A stretch of DNA of 64,000 nucleotides from Micromonospora pallida (GCF_900090325.1 NZ_FMHW01000002.1:7131001-7195000); one strand, 5' to 3'. Counted from the first letter of the stretch, positions 8,072 to 17,242 are shown. Made by a program: numbers and translations. The notes: generated from the letters alone by a model not told the origin.

Positions 8072-8902
8072 ATGGCTGGCGGTCCGGTGGCGTTCGTACT
8101 GGGTGGCGGGGGAGTGCTGGGCGCGGTTGAGGTGGGCATGCTGCGCGCCCTGTTCCGCGCCGGGATCCGCCCCGACCTGGTGCTCGGCACCTCGATCGGC
8201 GCGGTCAACGGGGCCCTGGTGGCCGCCGACCCGACCGAGGCGGTGACCGATCGGCTGGTCCGACTCTGGGCCTCGCCCGAGGCGAGCGAGGTGTACGGCG
8301 ACTCCGTGGCCCGGCAGCTGCGCCGGTTCGCCGCCCGGACCCACCTGCACTCGCCCCGCCCGCTGCGCCGGCTGCTGGAGAGCGAACTCGGCGCGGAGAC
8401 CACCTTCGCGGACCTGAAGGTTCCGTTCCGGTGCTGCGCGGCGAGCATCGAACGCGCCGCCGAGCACTGGTTCGCGACCGGCCCGGTGGTGCCCGCCGTG
8501 GTCGCCTCGGCGTCCGTGCCGGGGCTGCTCCCGCCGTGCGAGATCGACGGTGAGCACTACGTGGACGGTGGCATCGTCAACTCGGTCCCGGTCGGCGAGG
8601 CGGTGACGCTCGGCGCGGAACGGATCTTCGTCCTCCAGGTGGGCCGGATCGAACGGGCGCTGACCCCGCCCCGCCGGCCGTGGGAGGTGGCCCAGGTCGC
8701 GTTCGAGATCGCCCGCCGGCACCGGTTCGCCCGGGAGTTGGCGGCGCTGCCCGAGGGGGTCGAGGTGCACGTCCTGCCGACCGGAGGGCTGGAGCCCCGG
8801 GAGGACTCGCCGTGGGCGTACCGGGACATGGCCGCGGTGGGCCGGCGGATCAGCCGCGCGTACACCGCCTCCCGCGACTACCTTGCCGCGCTGGACCGCT
8901 GA
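8072..8902 (+). CDS. Patatin-like phospholipase, RssA/NTE family
   Basis: A 276-residue patatin-fold hydrolase. The oxyanion loop GGGGVLGA (11-18), nucleophile elbow GTSIG with Ser41, and catalytic Asp165 in VDGGIVNSVP form the Ser-Asp dyad. It should cleave acyl esters of (lyso)phospholipids in the cytoplasm or at the membrane. ATG 8072 is preferred over ATG 8063 because AGGA at 8060-8063 gives normal spacing to it. Its stop overlaps the next start (TGATG), so it is coupled to an acyltransferase. Together they could form a deacylation/reacylation pair. Confidence 0.85.
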   Translation: MAGGPVAFVLGGGGVLGAVEVGMLRALFRAGIRPDLVLGTSIGAVNGALVAADPTEAVTDRLVRLWASPEASEVYGDSVARQLRRFAARTHLHSPRPLRRLLESELGAETTFADLKVPFRCCAASIERAAEHWFATGPVVPAVVASASVPGLLPPCEIDGEHYVDGGIVNSVPVGEAVTLGAERIFVLQVGRIERALTPPRRPWEVAQVAFEIARRHRFARELAALPEGVEVHVLPTGGLEPREDSPWAYRDMAAVGRRISRAYTASRDYLAALDR

Positions 8903-9948
8903 TGCCGTTGCCGCCGAGGTGGCTCCGTCGGGTGCTGCTCGCCCCGGCCGTGGTGTTCCTCGCCTTCACGGTGGTCACCACGCTGCCGGTCTGGCTGCTG
9001 GTCGCGGCGGGGCTGTCGCCGTTCGTCCCCGGCCGGCTGCGTCCGTTGCGGCTGGTCTGGATCGGCGTCGTCTACCTCGTCTGGGACGCCGTCGCGTTGC
9101 TCGCGCTCTTCGGGCTCTGGATCGCCTCCGGCTTCGGCTGGCGGACCCGCGCCCCGGCCTTCCAACGGGCGCACTACCTACTCGCCGGCTGGTTCCTGCG
9201 GGTGCTCTTCTGGCAGGCTCGGTGGACGCTGCGGCTGACCATCGACGTGACCGGCACCGACCCGGACACCGCCCTGCCCGGTCGCCCGGAGCTGGTGCTC
9301 TGTCGGCATGCCGGACCGGGTGACTCGTTCATCCTGATCCACGCGCTGGTCAACTGGTTCTACCGGGAGCCGAGGATCGTGCTGAAGGACGCCCTCCAGT
9401 GGGATCCGGCGATCGACGTCCTGCTCAACCGGCTGCCGACCCGCTTCCTCGCCCCCGGGGCCCGCCGGGACGGGACGGTGCTCGAGCAGATCGGGCACCT
9501 CGCCACCGGGCTCGACGACAACGACGCGTTCGTCATCTTCCCGGAGGGCGGCAACTTCACCCCCCGGCGGCGCCTGCGGGCGATCGACCGGCTCCGCTCC
9601 CGTGGCCTGGAGCGGATGGCGCGGCGCGCCGAGCGGATGCGGCATGTGCTCGCGCCCCAGCCGGGCGGGGTGCTCGCCGCTCTGGACGCCGCCCCGGAAG
9701 CCGGGGTCATCTTCGTGGCGCACACCGGACTGGACCGGATGCTGACCGTGGCGGACGTCTGGCGGGAACTGCCGATGGACAAGCGGATCGTCATGCGGTT
9801 CTGGTCGGTCCCGCCGGAGGACGTCCCGACCGGACGGCAGGAGCGCATCGAGTGGCTCTTCGACTGGTGGGCGCGGATCGACGCGTGGATCGCGGCCAAC
9901 CGCGACGGCCCGGCCGCGTCTGACAACGACGGGTCGGTCGACGCGTAG
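8902..9948 (+). CDS. Lysophospholipid-acyltransferase-like membrane protein
   Basis: A 348-residue protein with hydrophobic segments near 10-36 and 50-78. Acyltransferase motifs: CRHAGPGDSF (His136, Asp141: HX4D) and IFPEGGNF (motif III, about 212-219). The family transfers acyl chains to lyso-lipids. ATG 8902 overlaps the TGA of the patatin gene. The HX4D block is intact but the surrounding residues differ from classical PlsC, as is usual for actinobacterial PlsC-like proteins of this length. Acceptor unknown. Confidence 0.75.
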   Translation: MPLPPRWLRRVLLAPAVVFLAFTVVTTLPVWLLVAAGLSPFVPGRLRPLRLVWIGVVYLVWDAVALLALFGLWIASGFGWRTRAPAFQRAHYLLAGWFLRVLFWQARWTLRLTIDVTGTDPDTALPGRPELVLCRHAGPGDSFILIHALVNWFYREPRIVLKDALQWDPAIDVLLNRLPTRFLAPGARRDGTVLEQIGHLATGLDDNDAFVIFPEGGNFTPRRRLRAIDRLRSRGLERMARRAERMRHVLAPQPGGVLAALDAAPEAGVIFVAHTGLDRMLTVADVWRELPMDKRIVMRFWSVPPEDVPTGRQERIEWLFDWWARIDAWIAANRDGPAASDNDGSVDA

Positions 9949-9957
9949 GGTGCGCGT

Positions 9958-10278
9958 GTGGATCTTATCTGCGTGGTGACGACCGTGGTGGACGCGCGCT
10001 CGGTCGCGGACGTACTGGCGGCGACCGCCGTGGCCGGACGGTTGGCGGCCTGTGCCCAGGTGGGCGGTCAGGTGGACAGCACCTACTGGTGGCAGTCCGG
10101 GATGGAGACCAGCGTCGAGTGGTCGGTGCAGTTCAAGACCGCCCCGGACCGGGTGGCCGCCCTCGTCGACCAGATCCGCGCCAGCCACCCGTACGAGGTC
10201 CCGGAGATCCTGGTCAGCCGGGTGGAGTGCGGCAACCCGGACTACTCGTCCTGGGTGCACGAGCAGACCCGGCCCTGA
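9958..10278 (+). CDS. cutA: CutA family divalent-cation tolerance protein
   Basis: A 106-residue protein covering the whole CutA1 fold: VVTTVVDARSVADVLA, LAACAQV, STYWWQ and HPYEVPEIL are family signatures. CutA forms very stable trimers; its link to copper tolerance in E. coli is long-standing but the biochemical role is unsettled. The GTG start at 9958 lies 9 bases after the previous stop, so it probably shares that transcript. Confidence 0.92.
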   Translation: MDLICVVTTVVDARSVADVLAATAVAGRLAACAQVGGQVDSTYWWQSGMETSVEWSVQFKTAPDRVAALVDQIRASHPYEVPEILVSRVECGNPDYSSWVHEQTRP

Positions 10279-10326
10279 GTACGCGCACTCTGGGTCGGTG
10301 TTGCCCACCCACGGCAGGATGACCGC

Positions 10327-13300
10327 GTGCAGACCAGCGGCTACCCCTGCCCCGGGTGCGCGGCACCGGCCGACCTGATCGTCGGTTGCCGGGCCTGCGG
10401 CCGGGGCCCCGACCCCACCGCCGCCGAGGTGGTCCGCCTCGACGCCGAGATCACCGTCCTCACCGGACGGGTGGAGCAGGCGCGGCGGGCGTACCTGGAC
10501 CTCGGCGCGACCCTAAACGCGGCCCAGCGCCGCCGGGCGGACCTGGCGGCGCGGGTACGGGCCAGCCGGACAGCCCCGGCGGGCTTCGCGGTGCGCGGCC
10601 CCGTTCCGGCCGGCCCCGTTCCTCGCGGCCCCGTTTCGACTGGCCCCGTTTCGACTGGCCCTGTTCCGACTGGCCCGGTTTCGGGCGGTCCCGTTCCGGC
10701 GGGGCCGGTTTCGGGCGGTCCGGTTCCGGCGGGCCTTGTTCTGGGCGGTCCGGTTCTGGGCGGTCCCGTTCCGGCGGGGCCGGTTCCGGCCGGTCCGCCT
10801 CTGGTCGGCCCGGCGGCGGTGGGGGGCACCGCCGCCGGGCGACGGGAGACCTCGACCCGGACGGTGCAGGGCGTGCTCTTCGTCCTCGGTGGACTGCTGC
10901 TCGGCACCGCCGCGATCGTCTTCACCGCGGTCGCCTGGGCGGCGGTCGGTCTCGTGGGCCGGGCGGCGATCCTGGCGGCGGTCACCGCGCTCGCGCTGGC
11001 CGTGCCGCCGCTCGTGGTCCGGCGGGGACTGCGGGGCACCGCGGAGACCGTCGCCGCCGTCGGCCTGCTGCTGGTGCTCCTCGACGGGTACGCCGCCTGG
11101 ACGGTCGACCTGGCCGGCGTCGCCGGTTGGCCGACGAGCCGGTACGTCGCGCTGGTCGGGGGGGCCAGCGCGACGATCGCGGTCGGATACGCGCTGCTCA
11201 CCCGGCTCGCGGTGCCCTGGTTCGGGGCGCTTGTCGCCGCGCAGCCGGTGCTGCCGCTGCTTGCCGTCGAGGCCCGACCGGGCGTTGCCGGCTGGGCCCT
11301 GGTGTTCACCGGGGTCGCCCTGGTCGACCTGGCGGTGCTCGGGGTGCTGTCGGGCCGGCTCGGCGCCGGCCGACTCGCCGCAGCCCCGTCGGGTGCTCCG
11401 GCCTCACCGGGGGCGCCGACCCCAGCTGGCGTGCCGGCCCCGTGGGGCGCTCCGGCCCGCTCCGTCCCGCCAGGCGGTGCGACCGAGATCGTGCGGTGGG
11501 GCGGTCCGGTCGGCTCGGCGGGACCGTTGGTCGTCGCCGGGCGGGTCACCGCCTGGATCGGATACGCCCTGGCCCTGGCCACGGCGGCGGTCTGCGCGGT
11601 GGCCGCCCTGGTGCTGGGGGAGGCCTTCGGTACGACGCTCGCCGCCGGACTGCCGCTGCTGGTGGTGGGGGCGGTCCTGTTCGGGGCCGCACTGGTCGCC
11701 GGCGGTCCGGTCCTCCGGGCGGTCGCTGCCGCGCTGCTGGTGGTCCTGCTGGCCCTGGCGGTGCTCCGCCCGGTGGCCGAGCTGCGCCGGTCGGTGCTGC
11801 TCGTTGTCGCGGCGGTGGTGGTGCTCGCGCTCGCTGGTGCCGTCCGAGGGCTGCCCGGCCGGCTGCGGGTCGGCCCCCGGGCCGGGGCGCTCGTCGTGAC
11901 CGGGGTGCTGGCGCACGTGGTCCTGGTGCTGACCGGGGTGCTGGCGGTCGCCGGGGTGCTCGGCTCCGTCCCGCCGTGGCGGGGTGCGGCGGACGGGCCG
12001 GACCTGCCCTGGGGCTGGCAGCTCCCGGCCGCCGTGCTGCTGACCGTCGGGGCGGGGCTGCTCCTGCTGCCCCGGGCCGCCCGGTTCCCGGTCGCGCTCG
12101 GCGGGGGCTTGGTCGCGGTGCTCGCCGCGCCGGCCGTACGACCCGCGCCCTGGCCGGCGGTGGTGGCGCTCGGGCTGGTCGCCGGGGCGGCCCTGCTGCT
12201 GGTCGCGGTGTTCCGGCCGGGCGGCCCGGCGTACCGGCCGCCGCTCACCGCCGCCGCTGGCGTGATCCTGCTCGGACACGCCCTGCTCGTCGGTCTCGCC
12301 GCGCCGGTGGGGGCCGGTGCGGTCCTGGTCGGGGTGTCGCTCACCGGACTGGTGGTGGCCGGTCGGGCGCGGCGGCTCACCGGGACGGCCCGGTGGCTCG
12401 CCGGTCCGGCGCTGACCGTGGCGCTGCTCGCCGTACCGGCCCTGGTGGTGGTGACGCAGGTCGAACTGGGTTCGTCGCTGCCGTGGCGACTGCGGGGGCC
12501 GGGGCTCGCCGTCGGGCTGCTGCCCGTCGCTCTGGTCGCGGTCCGTCGCCACTGGCCCGACCTCCAGCGGTACGCCGGCGCCGCGCTGGCCGGGGCGCTC
12601 CCGCTGGTCGGCGTCGCGCCGCTGGTCGTACCGGCGGGTGAGCCGGTGGCGGTCTACCTCGCGGTGGCGGCGCTGGTGGCCGTGGTGGGATCCGCCGTAG
12701 CCCGCCCGGACGGCGGCCTGCGGTGGGTCGGGCTAGCCCTGGCGGTGGCGGCCGGCGCGGCGCTCGTTCCGGCCGGCTTCCGGGTGCTGGTCACCCCGTA
12801 CGGCTGGCTCGGGTCGATCTGGTCCGGTGCCCCGGACGGGGTCGGGCTGGCCCCCGGCGTGACCCCGGTACGGCTGGCTGCCGGGGTGGCGTTCCTGGTG
12901 CTGCTCCTGGCCGTGGCGGTGGCGGGCCGGTCCACCCCGCTCGGCCGCCAGGGCGTGCTGCTACTCGCCCCGCCGCTCGGTGCGGTCGCCGTGCCGGTGC
13001 TCCTCGCCGGGACCGGCGCCCCCTGGCCGGCCCTGCCGGCGGCCTCCCTGCTGCTCGGCGCGGCCCTACTGCTGCTCGCCACGCTCACCCCGATCCCGTC
13101 GAGCGCGGTGGTCCCGCTGGGCGCACTGGCCCCGCTGGGTGCACCGGCCCCGTCGGGCGCGGTGGCCCCGGCGCCCGGTCGGCCCACCGTCGAGCCGCCT
13201 GCGAAACCCGTGGCCGCGCCCACCGCATTCCCCACCGGGAGTCCCGCGCCGGCCGTCGCTCCGGCCGCCGTGAGCCCGGCCTCGCCCGCGCTCCGGCCGG

Positions 13301-14400
13301 TGCTGCCGGTGCTGGGCGGCACCGGGCTGATGCTGGCCGGGGCCGGGCTGGCCGGTCTGCTGCCGACCCGCGCCGGCACGCTCGCCGGGCTGGGTCTGGT
13401 GCTGGTCGTCGCGGTCGTGGTCGGGATCGCCGGGCGGGCCAATGCGGTCCGTCCGGTCGGCTGGGCGGGCGCTGCCCTCACCGCCACCGGCCTCGCGGTC
13501 ACCGCCACGGCCGCCGCCGACCTGCCGCTGCGTACCGCCGGCTCCGCCGTGCTCGCCGTGGCCGTACTCGTGCTGGGTGCCGCCGCCCTGCTGGCCTCTT
13601 CGGCTTCGACCTCGTCGCCACCCGCCGTCCCGCTGGCTCCTCTGGCTTCGACTCCGTCGCCACCCGCCGTCCCGCTGGCCCCTCTGGCTTCGACCTCGCC
13701 GCCAGCCGCCGCCCCGCGTCGCCCGCACCGCCGCCCGGCGGAGGGGCTGGTGCTGGACGCCGCCGCCCAGGGCATCGCCCTGACGGCATTCCTGCTCGCC
13801 GTCGGGTCGCGCCGCCACGCCGCCGTGCTCTGCGTGCTCTGGGGCGCCGCCGTCGCGCTGCGGGCGCTGCGCCCGGGCGAGCCGGTCGGTCGACGGTGGA
13901 TCTTCGCGGCCGTCGCCGGGGGCAGCGAACTGCTCGGCGCATGGCTGCTGCTGACCGTCGCCGAGGTCACCCTGCTGGAGGCGTACACCCTGCCGGCGGC
14001 TGGGTTGGCCGTGCTCGCCGGGCTGGTCGCGCTGCGTACCCGGCCGGGGTTGACGAGCTGGATCGCGCTCGGCCCGGGCCTTGCCGCGGCGCTGCTGCCG
14101 AGCCTGGTGTCGGTGCTGGTCGGTGCGGAGCCGCAACCGTGGCGGCGGCTGCTGCTCGGGGCCGGCGCGCTCGGTGTGGTGCTGTTCGGCGCGGTCCGGC
14201 GCTGGCAGGCCCCGGTCGTCCTCGGCGGGGCCGTCCTCGTCCCGCTCGCGCTGCACGAGGTCGTCCGTAGCTGGGACCTGGTGCCCCGGTGGATCTTCCT
14301 CGCCGTCGGCGGCCTCGCGCTGCTCGGACTCGCCACCACCTACGAACGCCGTCGCCGGGATCTGGCCCGGCTGCGGTCCGTGGTGGGGAGGATGGGGTAG
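10327..14400 (+). CDS. Very large polytopic membrane protein, SCO7613-like
   Basis: A 1357-residue protein starting at GTG 10327. Residues 7-27 hold two C-P/R-x-C pairs (CPGC, CRAC), a likely zinc ribbon. A helix (35-80) precedes pentapeptide repeats of type GPVPA (91-165), then more than 30 hydrophobic segments rich in Ala/Val/Leu to the end. Internal Pro/Ala linkers interrupt the membrane part (about 350-390, 915-985, 1090-1140). The layout matches a family of actinobacterial proteins with a zinc ribbon, linker and many helices. No transporter or enzyme motif is visible. The product probably sits in the cytoplasmic membrane; function unknown. Confidence 0.8.
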   Translation: MQTSGYPCPGCAAPADLIVGCRACGRGPDPTAAEVVRLDAEITVLTGRVEQARRAYLDLGATLNAAQRRRADLAARVRASRTAPAGFAVRGPVPAGPVPRGPVSTGPVSTGPVPTGPVSGGPVPAGPVSGGPVPAGLVLGGPVLGGPVPAGPVPAGPPLVGPAAVGGTAAGRRETSTRTVQGVLFVLGGLLLGTAAIVFTAVAWAAVGLVGRAAILAAVTALALAVPPLVVRRGLRGTAETVAAVGLLLVLLDGYAAWTVDLAGVAGWPTSRYVALVGGASATIAVGYALLTRLAVPWFGALVAAQPVLPLLAVEARPGVAGWALVFTGVALVDLAVLGVLSGRLGAGRLAAAPSGAPASPGAPTPAGVPAPWGAPARSVPPGGATEIVRWGGPVGSAGPLVVAGRVTAWIGYALALATAAVCAVAALVLGEAFGTTLAAGLPLLVVGAVLFGAALVAGGPVLRAVAAALLVVLLALAVLRPVAELRRSVLLVVAAVVVLALAGAVRGLPGRLRVGPRAGALVVTGVLAHVVLVLTGVLAVAGVLGSVPPWRGAADGPDLPWGWQLPAAVLLTVGAGLLLLPRAARFPVALGGGLVAVLAAPAVRPAPWPAVVALGLVAGAALLLVAVFRPGGPAYRPPLTAAAGVILLGHALLVGLAAPVGAGAVLVGVSLTGLVVAGRARRLTGTARWLAGPALTVALLAVPALVVVTQVELGSSLPWRLRGPGLAVGLLPVALVAVRRHWPDLQRYAGAALAGALPLVGVAPLVVPAGEPVAVYLAVAALVAVVGSAVARPDGGLRWVGLALAVAAGAALVPAGFRVLVTPYGWLGSIWSGAPDGVGLAPGVTPVRLAAGVAFLVLLLAVAVAGRSTPLGRQGVLLLAPPLGAVAVPVLLAGTGAPWPALPAASLLLGAALLLLATLTPIPSSAVVPLGALAPLGAPAPSGAVAPAPGRPTVEPPAKPVAAPTAFPTGSPAPAVAPAAVSPASPALRPVLPVLGGTGLMLAGAGLAGLLPTRAGTLAGLGLVLVVAVVVGIAGRANAVRPVGWAGAALTATGLAVTATAAADLPLRTAGSAVLAVAVLVLGAAALLASSASTSSPPAVPLAPLASTPSPPAVPLAPLASTSPPAAAPRRPHRRPAEGLVLDAAAQGIALTAFLLAVGSRRHAAVLCVLWGAAVALRALRPGEPVGRRWIFAAVAGGSELLGAWLLLTVAEVTLLEAYTLPAAGLAVLAGLVALRTRPGLTSWIALGPGLAAALLPSLVSVLVGAEPQPWRRLLLGAGALGVVLFGAVRRWQAPVVLGGAVLVPLALHEVVRSWDLVPRWIFLAVGGLALLGLATTYERRRRDLARLRSVVGRMG
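10597..10821 (+). repeat. In-frame 15-bp tandem repeat encoding GPVxx pentapeptides
   Basis: About fifteen 15-base units of type GGC-CCG-GTT-CCG-GCG translate to GPVPA, GPVST, GPVSG and variants. Units differ mainly in the last two codons. This is a length-variable linker between the N-terminal zinc ribbon/helix and the membrane domain. Confidence 0.9.
13602..13717 (+). repeat. Three 42-bp tandem repeats inside the large membrane protein gene
   Basis: Units begin at 13602, 13644 and 13686 (GGCTTCGACCTCGTCGCCAC and near copies). They encode 14-residue blocks such as ASTSSPPAVPLAPL between membrane helices. The 42-base period keeps the frame. Confidence 0.88.
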
Positions 14401-14516
14401 GGCCTGCCCTACCCGCTGTTCGGGGGGTCGCAGGATTACCCAGCGCAACCGTCGTGCGGAGACTGGAGTCGGGCCGCCGGCCGGCGGCCCGACCGCCCGA
14501 GGAGACGGGGACACAG

Positions 14517-15566
14517 ATGACGCTCGGTCCGGTGACCGATCCGCCGGTACGGCGGGGCAGCGACTACGCGCGGTTGTCGCGGCGGATCAGCGAGGCCGGC
14601 CTGCTGGCGCGGCGACCCGGCTGGTACGTGACGAGCGTGGCGCTGACCGTGGCCCTCTTCGTCGGCGGCTGGGCGGTGTTCGTGGCGGTCGGCGACAGTT
14701 GGGCCCAGATCGGCGTCGCCGTGCTGCTCGCCGTCGCCACCACCCAGATCGCCTTCCTCGGGCACGACGCGGGGCACCGGCAGATGTTCCGCCGGCGTGG
14801 CCCCAGCGAGGTGGTCGGGCTACTCGCCGGCAACCTGGCGGTCGGGCTCAGCTACGGCTGGTGGGTGGACAAGCACAACCGGCACCACGCCAACCCCAAC
14901 CACGAGGGGGAGGACCCGGACGTCGGCGCGGGCGCGCTGGTCTGGACCCACGAACAGGCGGCGGCGACCCGGGGTTTCGGCCGGTGGCTGGCCCGATGGC
15001 AGGCGTGGCTGTTCTTCCCGATGCTGCTGCTGGAAGGGTTCGCCCTGCACGTCGCGAGCGTGCGGGCCCTCGTCGGGCGGAGCCCGGAGGGTCGGTTCCA
15101 GACGCCGATACGGCACCGGGCGGTGGAGGGGCTGCTCCTGACCGCGCACCTCGTCGGCTACCTGGCGCTGGTGGGCACCGTCCTGTCGCCGGTACGGGCG
15201 TTGGCGTTCGTCGCCGTCCACCAGGGGCTCTGGGGGCTCTACATGGGCTGCTCGTTCGCCCCGAACCACAAGGGCATGCCGATGCCGGCTGCCGCCGACG
15301 ACCTCGACTTCCTGCGTAAGCAGGTGCTCACCTCGCGCAACGTACGGGGCAACTGGCTGATCGACGTCGCCCTCGGCGGCCTCAACCACCAGATCGAGCA
15401 CCACCTCTTCCCGAACATGCCCCGGGGCAACCTGCGCCGGGCCCGGCCGATCGTCCGCGCGTACTGCGCCGAGCACGGCATCCCGTACGCCGAGACCGGC
15501 CTGGCCGACTCGTACCGGCAGGCGCTGGCCCATCTGCACAAGGCCGGCCGTCCGGTACGCCCCTGA
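14517..15566 (+). CDS. Membrane fatty-acid desaturase (front-end/linoleoyl-CoA type)
   Basis: A 349-residue diiron desaturase. The three His boxes are complete: HDAGH (83-87), HNRHH (120-124) and HQIEHH (291-296). Hydrophobic pairs of helices precede box 1 (40-80) and lie between boxes 2 and 3 (165-245). No cytochrome b5 domain is fused. It should insert a double bond in membrane acyl chains and adjust fluidity. Start ATG 14517; the GAGGAGACGGGG upstream is a plausible ribosome site though somewhat distant. It stands alone, with an inverted-repeat element downstream. Confidence 0.9.
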   Translation: MTLGPVTDPPVRRGSDYARLSRRISEAGLLARRPGWYVTSVALTVALFVGGWAVFVAVGDSWAQIGVAVLLAVATTQIAFLGHDAGHRQMFRRRGPSEVVGLLAGNLAVGLSYGWWVDKHNRHHANPNHEGEDPDVGAGALVWTHEQAAATRGFGRWLARWQAWLFFPMLLLEGFALHVASVRALVGRSPEGRFQTPIRHRAVEGLLLTAHLVGYLALVGTVLSPVRALAFVAVHQGLWGLYMGCSFAPNHKGMPMPAAADDLDFLRKQVLTSRNVRGNWLIDVALGGLNHQIEHHLFPNMPRGNLRRARPIVRAYCAEHGIPYAETGLADSYRQALAHLHKAGRPVRP

Positions 15567-15621
15567 CCGTCCCAGCCCCACCCTCCCCGCTTCCGCCGCC
15601 GCGCGCCGCCCGCCGCTGTGG

Positions 15622-15677
15622 TGGTAGCAGGGGACCCCTGCACGACAAAAACGAGTAACAGGGGTCCCCTGCTACCA
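15622..15677. repeat. Inverted-repeat element, family A copy 1 (19-bp perfect arms)
   Basis: TGGTAGCAGGGGACCCCTG at 15622-15640 and its exact complement at 15659-15677 flank an 18-base A-rich loop. Each arm also contains the near-palindrome CAGGGGACCCCTG. A relative lies at 49697-49748. It sits 55 bases after the desaturase stop, where it can also act as a terminator. Confidence 0.85.
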
Positions 15678-15773
15678 GCCAACCGGGGGCACCCGCCGTG
15701 ACCGGCAGGAGCGGGAGGGTGACGGCTGCCGCTGGGCGGCGTTCGGGTCGGACGGTGGGCGGCATGGCCCCGG

Positions 15774-15779
15774 TAGGGT
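15774..15779 (+). promoter_or_regulatory. -10 box for a leaderless pterin-dehydratase transcript
   Basis: TAGGGT ends 7 bases before the ATG at 15787, placing the transcription start on or beside the start codon. No Shine-Dalgarno sequence is present. Confidence 0.5.
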
Positions 15780-15786
15780 GCTGACC

Positions 15787-16080
15787 ATGGCAGAGGTGCT
15801 CACCGCGGAGGCGGTACGAGACGAGCTGGCCGCGCTGGGGGACTGGACGGGCGACCCTGCCGGCATCAGTCGCACCGTTCAGCTCGGTAGCTTCCCAGCG
15901 GCGATCGCGGTCGTCGACCGGGTCGCCGAGGTAGCCGAGGCGCGGGACCACCACCCCGACATCGACATTCGGTGGCGGACGGTGACGTTCCGCTGCACTA
16001 CTCACTCCGCCGGTGGTGTCACGCAGCGTGACATCGACCTGGCCCGGCGGATCGACGAGATCGTCCGGAGCGCGCGATGA
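15787..16080 (+). CDS. Pterin-4a-carbinolamine dehydratase family protein
   Basis: A 97-residue protein with the PCD signature: EARDHHPDIDIRW (catalytic His pair), a later His in THSAGG and the terminal D-x-x-x-A-x-x-I helix. The known reaction dehydrates 4a-hydroxytetrahydropterin after aromatic amino-acid hydroxylation; bacterial homologues without a hydroxylase may serve pterin or molybdopterin chemistry. ATG 15787 is chosen because of the -10 box just upstream (leaderless). Its stop overlaps the FHA gene start (ATGA), so the two are co-translated. Confidence 0.88.
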   Translation: MAEVLTAEAVRDELAALGDWTGDPAGISRTVQLGSFPAAIAVVDRVAEVAEARDHHPDIDIRWRTVTFRCTTHSAGGVTQRDIDLARRIDEIVRSAR

Positions 16081-17231
16081 GATTCGAGATCAGCAAGGTG
16101 CTGGACGCGATCGAGGGACGTGTCTGCACCGACCCCGCCCTGGCCCGCGCGGTCGTCGACCTGGCCGAGGTGATCCGCTACCAGGATCTGGACGCCGGTC
16201 GGCCGGCGAGCCTGCTGCGGCTCGGCATGGTCATCGACGCGCTGGCCCGCCAGCTCGAGGAGGACAGCGTCCCGGTCTACGCGGTCGTGCACCGGGCCCT
16301 GCTCTCCGACGCCGACCTGACCTCGAACGAGCGGATGGTGGTCCGACGCTGGGCCGACGACGGGCTGGTGGAGGTGCTGGACCAACCGAACGACCGGATC
16401 CTGGAGGTCGCCGACCTGCTCGGCCTGCCGGTGCTCAGCCGGGCCCGCTTCGACGGACTGCGCGGACGCTTCCCGTGGGTGGTCGAGCAGCCAGGTCGGG
16501 TGGTCGCGCCGGTGCCGGGCCAGGGCGGACCGACCTTCGTCGCGCACGTCGGCTCGGGGACGACCCCGGTCGCCGGTGAGCCGTCGCCGGTCGGGACGAA
16601 GCTGCTCTCCCGGCTGTGGCGCTGCCCCGAGCAGGGGTGTGCGCTCTTCGGCTCCGGTGGCGGCGGGGGCGCCTTCGCCGACCTGTCTCCCCGTACGGAG
16701 CGGAGCCCGGCCGCCCAGTCGCCGCCGACCCTGCGGACCGGCGCGCCGACCTGCCCCCGGCACGGCGCCCGGCTCGGTGACGCCGGGGCCCGGCCCCGGA
16801 CCGAGGTTCTCGCGGTCCGCATCGGTGGGCTGGTCCGGCGGCGGTTCGTGCTCACCTCGGACGAGTCGGTGCTGGTCGGCCGGGCACCGGACCAGGCCGG
16901 CGGGATCATGCTCGGGCAGTGGCTCAACGACGAGGCCCGACGCTGGATCAGCCGCAGCCATGTCAGGTTCGAGCTGCGGGCGGGCACGGTGGTGGTCACC
17001 GACGTGAGCACCAACGGCAGCGGTATCCGGCCGGGCGGCTCGATGAACGAGGCGGAGCGGATTCCGCTGGCCCCGAAGCAGTCCCGGGTACTGGATCCGG
17101 GCGACATGATCGAGTTGTATCCCGGGGTGCAGATCGGTCGTCCGGGTGAGCTGCCCGCAGGGGCCCCCTACACGCCGACCTCGGTGATGGCCGAAGCCCC
17201 CACCATGGCCATCCGCCTCCCCCACCCCTGA
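16077..17231 (+). CDS. FHA-domain protein with zinc-ribbon-like middle
   Basis: A 384-residue protein. The helical N-terminus (1-150) has no family I recognise. The middle holds C-P-E-Q-G-C (about 183-188) and C-P-R-H-G (about 226), a likely metal-binding knuckle. The C-terminal FHA domain (about 250-355) has VLVGRAPDQ, SRSHVRFE and DVSTNGSG: the phospho-threonine binding Arg, Ser-His and Asn residues are all present. It should dock to Ser/Thr-kinase substrates. It overlaps the pterin dehydratase by ATGA. No kinase gene is near. Confidence 0.8.
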   Translation: MRFEISKVLDAIEGRVCTDPALARAVVDLAEVIRYQDLDAGRPASLLRLGMVIDALARQLEEDSVPVYAVVHRALLSDADLTSNERMVVRRWADDGLVEVLDQPNDRILEVADLLGLPVLSRARFDGLRGRFPWVVEQPGRVVAPVPGQGGPTFVAHVGSGTTPVAGEPSPVGTKLLSRLWRCPEQGCALFGSGGGGGAFADLSPRTERSPAAQSPPTLRTGAPTCPRHGARLGDAGARPRTEVLAVRIGGLVRRRFVLTSDESVLVGRAPDQAGGIMLGQWLNDEARRWISRSHVRFELRAGTVVVTDVSTNGSGIRPGGSMNEAERIPLAPKQSRVLDPGDMIELYPGVQIGRPGELPAGAPYTPTSVMAEAPTMAIRLPHP

Positions 17232-17242
17232 CCCGTCCCATG

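Noticed and set aside
10597..10821. Tandem repeats considered as a CRISPR array
   Set aside because: Units are contiguous 15-mers without spacers and are translated in frame. No cas gene lies in the window.
10341..14514. Long open frames on both strands inside the giant membrane protein gene
   Set aside because: Arg/Pro/Ser-rich translations with no hydrophobic or domain structure; third-position GC forces such frames.
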